From Deltaproteobacteria bacterium (GTDB taxonomy: Bacteria; Desulfobacterota; Desulfobulbia; Desulfobulbales; BM004), in contig JAFDCT010000284.1 in assembly GCA_019312695.1 (NCBI GenBank), forward strand, positions 1 to 10,317: a stretch of 10,317 nucleotides of DNA. The letters run 5' to 3'. The notes below the pieces were generated by a model. The model ran no database searches. It saw only the letters and a list, made by a program, of their open reading frames with translations, and was not told where the DNA came from. The translations under genes and the position numbers were made by a program. Position 1 is the first letter of the stretch; each line of letters opens with the position of its first letter. This document shows positions 6,079-10,317 of this stretch, in pieces.

Positions 6079-8484
6079 GTGGGTTTTGATGATTCCATTC
6101 ATGCCAATCTTGATGATTTTGCTGAGAGGCAGGACATTGAGATACCTGATGAATTACCTTTAATGGCAGTTCGTGATGTCGTAGTTTTCAACTCCATGAT
6201 CATACCGCTTTTTGTCGGCAGGACTTCTTCAGTTGCTGCAGTCAATGAAGCACTTTCCAAAGACAAGCTTCTGGTGCTCCTGACCCAGAAGGATGCCACC
6301 CAGGAAGAACCTGACATCAAAGACCTTTATGAGGTGGGCATGGTGAGTATGATCATGCGTACACTGAAACTGCCGGACGGCCGCCTCAAGGTCCTGGTCC
6401 AGGCCCTGACCAAGGTTAAGGTTCTGGATTTTCTGCAGAAGAATCCCTTTTTCAAAGTAAATGTCGAGGTGATGGAAGAGCAGGAGCTTGCTGATATAAG
6501 CGTTGAAGTCGAAGCTCTCATGCGCACGGTCCGGGAACAGACGGAAAAGATCATGTCCCTGCGGGGGGTTCTTTCCTCTGACCTGATCATGATCATGAAT
6601 AACATCGATGACCCGGGGCGTTTGGCGGATCTGGTTGCCTCCAACCTGCGTTTGAAGATCCCGGAGGCCCAGTCCATTCTGGAGTGCATTGATCCTGTGG
6701 AAAAGCTCAAGCTGGTTGCTGAATACCTTAACAAGGAGCTTGAGGTATCCACCATGCAGGCCAAGATTCAGACTGAGGCCAAGGAGGAGATGACCCGCTC
6801 CCAGAGAGAATATTATCTGCGGGAACAGCTGCAAGCCCTCAAAAAGGAACTGGGCGACGTTGATGACAGTGCCCAGGAAATGGAGGAACTTCAGGAAAAG
6901 ATTCGCAAGGCAAGGATGCCTCTGCATGCTAGAAAGGAAGCAACCAAACAGCTTAAGCGGCTGGAGATGATGCATCCTGATTCCTCTGAAGCGGGTATTA
7001 TCAGGACCTATCTCGACTGGTTGATCGAGGTGCCATGGAGCAAGGGCAACCGGGACAGGCTGGATTTGAAAATTGCCAGGGAGGTTCTTGATGCCGACCA
7101 CTATGGCCTGGAGAAAATTAAGGAGAGGATCCTGGAGTATCTGGCAGTCCGCAAATTGAACAAATCAACCAAAGGGCCGATCCTCTGCTTTGTCGGTCCT
7201 CCAGGTGTCGGCAAGACTTCATTAGGGCAGTCTATTGCCAGGGCTCTGGGCCGCAAATTCTATCGCATGTCATTGGGCGGCATGCGGGATGAGGCTGAGA
7301 TAAGAGGCCACCGGCGTACCTATATTGGCGCCATGCCGGGCCGCATCATCCAGGGATTAAAAACCGTGGGCGCCAACAATCCGGTCTTTATGATGGATGA
7401 GATTGACAAGGTAGGATCCGACTACCGAGGCGATCCTTCCTCCGCTCTCCTGGAAGTGCTTGATCCGGAACAGAACTTTTCTTTTTCTGATCACTACCTG
7501 AATCTTCCTTATGATCTGTCAAAAGTCATGTTTATCACTACAGCCAACCTGACCGATACCATTCCATCGCCGCTGCTTGACAGAATGGAGATTATCAGGC
7601 TTGCCGGCTATACTCTGGAGGAAAAACTGGAGATAGCCAAACGTTATCTCCTGCCCAGACAGCTGACTGAAAACGGTATTTCGGAAAAAAACATCAATAT
7701 CGATGATGAAACCATAAAGCGCATTATTTCCCACTACACCAGGGAATCAGGTCTGCGTAACCTGGAGCGTGAGATAGGTTCAGTTTGCCGCAAGGTGGCC
7801 AGAAAGATCGCCGAAGGAGCCCGTGGGCCATATATCATTTCAAGGAAAACCTTGCACAAATATTTGGGTCCGCCAAAGTTTCAACCTGAGTGTGATGTGG
7901 AGACCATTGATCAGCCTGGACTGGTAACAGGCCTTGCCTGGACAGAAACAGGCGGAGAAATTCTCTACGTTGAAACTATCATTATGAAGGGTAAAGGCAG
8001 CCTTATCCTGACCGGTCAACTGGGAGATGTCATGCAGGAATCGGCCAAGGCTGCTTTAAGCTACTGCCGGTCAAAAATGGATAAATTGAAACTGGGTGAA
8101 TCCTACTTTGAAGAAGTCGATATCCATATCCATGTGCCGGCCGGTGCCATTCCCAAGGATGGTCCCTCGGCCGGGGTCACCATGGCTACATCGCTTTATT
8201 CAGCTCTTTCCAAGAAAAAGGTAGCTTGGGACGTTGCCATGACCGGTGAAATTACGTTGCGGGGTCGTGTCCTTCCCATAGGCGGACTTAAAGAGAAGGC
8301 TCTTGCTGCCCTCCGCTCAGGCATCAAAAGAGTTATTATTCCTGAGCAGAATAAGAAGGACCTGGTGGAAATCCCCAAGGACATCCGTGACCAGATGGAG
8401 TTCGTCCCGGTGAAGAACATGGACCAGATCCTTAAGGTTGCCTTCCGGGAAACAAAAAGTAAAAGAAAGGCCTGCAAGATTTAA
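6079..8484 (+). CDS. lon: ATP-dependent protease Lon (LonA type)
   Basis: Cytoplasmic homohexameric AAA+ serine protease that unfolds and degrades misfolded and regulatory proteins. At 801 residues it is full length. The N-terminal substrate-binding domain begins at LPLMAVRDVVVFNSMIIPLF (about residue 25) and is followed by a helical region containing REYYLREQLQALKKELG. The AAA+ module has Walker A GPPGVGKTS (373-381, K379) and Walker B VFMMDEIDK (436-444, D440 and E441). The protease domain has S697 in DGPSAGVTM and K740 in GGLKEKAL, the Ser-Lys dyad at the usual 43-residue separation. The start is GTG with a strong GAGGAGG site at 6064-6070, eight bases upstream. It is followed by mltG on the same strand after 84 bases. 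Nothing is missing or altered in the catalytic motifs. Confidence 0.98.
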   Translation: MGFDDSIHANLDDFAERQDIEIPDELPLMAVRDVVVFNSMIIPLFVGRTSSVAAVNEALSKDKLLVLLTQKDATQEEPDIKDLYEVGMVSMIMRTLKLPDGRLKVLVQALTKVKVLDFLQKNPFFKVNVEVMEEQELADISVEVEALMRTVREQTEKIMSLRGVLSSDLIMIMNNIDDPGRLADLVASNLRLKIPEAQSILECIDPVEKLKLVAEYLNKELEVSTMQAKIQTEAKEEMTRSQREYYLREQLQALKKELGDVDDSAQEMEELQEKIRKARMPLHARKEATKQLKRLEMMHPDSSEAGIIRTYLDWLIEVPWSKGNRDRLDLKIAREVLDADHYGLEKIKERILEYLAVRKLNKSTKGPILCFVGPPGVGKTSLGQSIARALGRKFYRMSLGGMRDEAEIRGHRRTYIGAMPGRIIQGLKTVGANNPVFMMDEIDKVGSDYRGDPSSALLEVLDPEQNFSFSDHYLNLPYDLSKVMFITTANLTDTIPSPLLDRMEIIRLAGYTLEEKLEIAKRYLLPRQLTENGISEKNINIDDETIKRIISHYTRESGLRNLEREIGSVCRKVARKIAEGARGPYIISRKTLHKYLGPPKFQPECDVETIDQPGLVTGLAWTETGGEILYVETIIMKGKGSLILTGQLGDVMQESAKAALSYCRSKMDKLKLGESYFEEVDIHIHVPAGAIPKDGPSAGVTMATSLYSALSKKKVAWDVAMTGEITLRGRVLPIGGLKEKALAALRSGIKRVIIPEQNKKDLVEIPKDIRDQMEFVPVKNMDQILKVAFRETKSKRKACKI

Positions 8485-8490
8485 GAACAG

Positions 8491-8521
8491 GGCTTGAACC
8501 GTTGACCGGTGATAGCCTTTT
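8491..8521 (+). terminator. Possible weak terminator or attenuator between lon and mltG
   Basis: Arms GGCT (8491-8494) and AGCC (8514-8517) enclose a 3x3 internal loop (TGA opposite GAT, able to form two tandem G.A pairs). A second pair of arms follows, ACCG (8498-8501) with CGGT (8507-8510), around a five-base loop. Only four T follow (8518-8521). This would at most reduce read-through from lon into mltG. Confidence 0.3.
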
Positions 8522-8568
8522 CCTATGTTTCAAGGATAACCACCAGGAAATAATAAAGTTTCGAGCAC

Positions 8569-9582
8569 ATGAATTTCCTTGGCTTTCGCCTTCCTGTCAT
8601 AATTTTGTTTTTTCTCGGTTTTCCCGTTTTCTGGTTTTTTTGGATCTGGCTCTATGCCCTCAGTCCAGGTCCTCCTCCTGCTAAAACGCAGATCGAGGTT
8701 ATAATTCCTGCCCGTGCGAGCCTGTCGGCTATAACAGAGATTCTGGCAGAAAATAAAGTAATTCAGGATGATGTCCGTTTTTCCATACTGGCACTGCTTA
8801 CCGGTTCGGCTAAAAAGCTCAAGGCAGGAGAATATGTTTTTGAATCTGGCAGAAGGCCACTTGAAGTTATTGAACGTCTTAAAAAAGGTAAGGTATTATA
8901 CCGACCGGTTACCATTCCCGAAGGTACTGAAATGGCAAGGATTGCGGAAATACTGGCTGCAGCGGGCTGGTCAGATTACGACCGTTTTGTTGATCTGGTG
9001 CATGATCCGGAAATTTTGGCAGATTTTGGTATTCATGCCGCCAACCTGGAGGGGTACCTGTTTCCTGACACATATTATCTGTCGAGGGGGCAGCAAACCA
9101 CAATAGAAATCATCAGGATGATGGTGAACAAGCACTTTCAGGTATTTAATGAATTGGCCAAGAACAGTAATGATCTGCCAATGTCTCTGACACATCATGA
9201 AATGGTTACTTTGGCTTCAATTGTGGAAAAGGAAACCGGACTTGAGGAAGAACGTGGACTGGTTGGCAGTGTTTTTTTGAATCGGCTTGCTAAAGGCATG
9301 CGGCTGCAGGCAGATCCGACTGTCCGATACGGCCTCAAAAAAAATAATGGGCCTTTATCCCGGGATGATCTGAAAAATCCCAGCAGCTACAATACGTATA
9401 AGTTTCCTGGATTGCCGCCGGGACCAATAACCAATCCGGGGCGGGAAGCAATAAAGGCGGTTCTGTTCCCCGTCGAGTCAGACTACCTCTACTTTGTTGC
9501 GAAAGACGATAAAAGCCACCACTTCTCCAGGACACTCCAGGAGCATAACAAAGCGGTATCAAGATACAGGAAGGGAAAGTAG
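8569..9582 (+). CDS. mltG: Endolytic murein transglycosylase MltG (YceG family)
   Basis: Inner-membrane lytic transglycosylase that cuts nascent glycan strands within the chain and so limits peptidoglycan strand length. The 337 residues are typical. A single N-terminal transmembrane helix occupies about residues 8-31 (very aromatic, FPVFWFFWIWLY), leaving the rest in the periplasm. A LysM-like subdomain follows (IEVIIPARASLSAITEIL to KAGEYVFESG), then VTIPEGTEMARIAEIL, LEGYLFPDTY (about 160-169), and the catalytic motif ASIVEKETG with E220, equivalent to E218 of E. coli. LQADPTVRYGL, YNTYKFPGLPPGPITNPG and the C-terminal YFVAKDDKSHHFSRTLQEHN are all present. Stop codons lie just upstream in frame, so ATG 8569 is the first possible start. 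It has no good ribosome binding site; AGGAAA is about 20 bases away. Probably transcribed with lon or from its own promoter. Confidence 0.96.
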   Translation: MNFLGFRLPVIILFFLGFPVFWFFWIWLYALSPGPPPAKTQIEVIIPARASLSAITEILAENKVIQDDVRFSILALLTGSAKKLKAGEYVFESGRRPLEVIERLKKGKVLYRPVTIPEGTEMARIAEILAAAGWSDYDRFVDLVHDPEILADFGIHAANLEGYLFPDTYYLSRGQQTTIEIIRMMVNKHFQVFNELAKNSNDLPMSLTHHEMVTLASIVEKETGLEEERGLVGSVFLNRLAKGMRLQADPTVRYGLKKNNGPLSRDDLKNPSSYNTYKFPGLPPGPITNPGREAIKAVLFPVESDYLYFVAKDDKSHHFSRTLQEHNKAVSRYRKGK

Positions 9583-9618
9583 GTTTAACGTAATTGAGCT
9601 GATAATTTTTGAGAAATC

Positions 9619-10224
9619 CTAGACCTTCACCTCCAGCAGATCTTTCAAGACCGCACTCTTCATTTTCTGCTCAGCCTTGATCTTAATATCCTGCCAGATT
9701 GAGCTTGTGATCCGGCCACGATTTATTAAAGCTTCTGCCATTGGACCGAAAAGCTTTTGATTCTCATACAGGGATTTTTTCAGGATGAGATTGAAACTGC
9801 CAATTTCATTATCGTTGACCACGAGATTTGCGCTGTTGGATATGGCCTGAAGGTCATACAAGGTTTGAAACTCGGGGCCGATAAGGGTGTAATGCATATT
9901 ACGCCGCCGGAGCATATCCATTTTTAGCATGAATATATGGAATTTGTTGCTGCTTAATGAATTGCCCTCAAAGCGGCTGTGCAGTAGGACTGCTGAAAAT
10001 GGGGTGAACTGCAAGCGGCCCAGGGCATCATCGAGGCTCTCAGCAAATACCGGTAAAAAACTCTCTTCCTCAAAAGCCTCCCAGACAGTGTCCTTTCCTT
10101 GGTTATTTTTTATGATGATAAGAGCCATTGGAATGTCCTCGATCACTTCTTTTTCCTGAATTTGGCCGCTGGACAGCCAATCCAGGTCCGGCGGTGGGGG
10201 TGGGGTTATATTCACCTTCTTAGC
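9619..10224 (-). pseudogene. C-terminal part of a protein of unknown function, joined to a reverse transcriptase fragment
   Basis: About 201 codons ending at TAG 9621-9619, and in frame with the reverse transcriptase fragment to the right. I do not recognise the family with certainty. The segment starts with a proline-rich stretch (VNITPPPPPDLDWLSSG), then an acidic linker (KEVIEDIP). A domain of alternating hydrophobic strands and helices follows (ALIIIKNN, SLDDALGRLQFTPFSAVLL, MHYTLIGPEFQTLYDLQAI, ANLVVNDNEIG), suggesting a receiver-like or Rossmann-like fold. It ends in a charged helical tail. Similar proline-rich linkers follow N-terminal zinc ribbons in some deltaproteobacterial proteins, so the original N-terminus may have been a zinc ribbon; this is a guess. 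Translation could restart at the internal ATG of MALIIIKNN, which has GAGG eight bases upstream. The coding frame is clean, so the gene was recently functional or still is. Confidence 0.6.
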
Positions 10225-10317
10225 GCCTTGGGGCACGCCGGCTTCCGTGTCGAGGTGTTTGCCCTCGATCATAACTCCGGCCTTCAGAAAGCGACGGATC
10301 AGCCAGAACATCTGCGG
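10225..10317 (-). mobile_element. Fragment of a group II intron-type reverse transcriptase (fingers/palm, through the PQG motif)
   Basis: The last 31 codons at the right edge read PQMFWLIRRFLKAGVM, then IEGKHLDTEAGVPQG. This matches the stretch of group II intron-encoded reverse transcriptases where a WLKAGV-type helix leads to the EAGVPQGG-SPLL motif of RT domain 4. The match stops exactly after PQG; the expected G-(V/P)-(I/L)-SPLL-NI and the YxDD active site are absent and the frame continues as an unrelated protein. The fragment is GC-rich (57 of 93 bases), unlike the sequence to its left. It is open to the window edge, so its upstream extent is unknown. No intron domain V or VI structure follows, so it is not a splice-competent intron end. 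Confidence 0.65.

Noticed and set aside
6229..7101. A 290-codon open frame on the minus strand opposite lon.
   Set aside because: It lies wholly inside lon, whose motifs are intact in the other frame. Its translation is Leu/His/Gln-rich with no family resemblance and no good ribosome binding site; it is a codon-bias shadow.
10225..10317. A diversity-generating or retron-type reverse transcriptase as the source of the edge fragment.
   Set aside because: The WLKAGV to EAGVPQG wording fits group II intron proteins. No template/variable repeat pair or msr/msd-like inverted repeats are visible nearby.

Overview
The window looks like ordinary chromosomal DNA of an anaerobic member of the Desulfobacterota (former Deltaproteobacteria), probably near the Desulfobulbales or the Geobacter-type groups. 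The basis is the pairing of uroporphyrinogen decarboxylase with an AhbD-type radical SAM haem enzyme, the moderate GC content, and the style of the conserved hypothetical proteins. This placement is inferred from gene content and protein wording only. No tRNA, rRNA, CRISPR array, complete transposon or recognisable defence system was seen.

Left part (1-2463, minus strand): a probable haem-synthesis transcription unit, read right to left. It starts at a good sigma70-like promoter (2435-2463), then runs through an AhbD-like radical SAM enzyme, hemE, and the first 34 codons of an HD-domain hydrolase that leaves the window. All three genes use a GGTGA-type ribosome binding site. A gene-free stretch of about 410 bp separates this unit from a divergent universal stress protein gene (2792-3229), which ends at a clear intrinsic terminator (3303-3353).

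Middle part (3415-5818): three genes of unclear role. They are a 385-residue soluble protein of unknown function (minus), a small three-helix membrane protein (plus) whose start codon abuts that of the previous gene with no base between, and a free-standing left-handed beta-helix protein (minus). The last keeps the acetyltransferase active-site residues of GlmU but has no nucleotidyltransferase domain.

Right part (6079-9582, plus strand): lon protease (801 aa) followed by mltG, the endolytic murein transglycosylase, with a possible weak hairpin between them.

Right edge (9619-10317, minus strand): an open frame in which about 31 residues of a group II intron-type reverse transcriptase (ending in the VPQG motif) are joined in frame to about 200 residues of an unrelated protein. 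The joint is abrupt. It is either the scar of a truncated or recombined intron in a chromosomal gene or an assembly chimaera, and it is the most unusual thing in the window. I did not find convincing evidence of a whole new multi-gene system.
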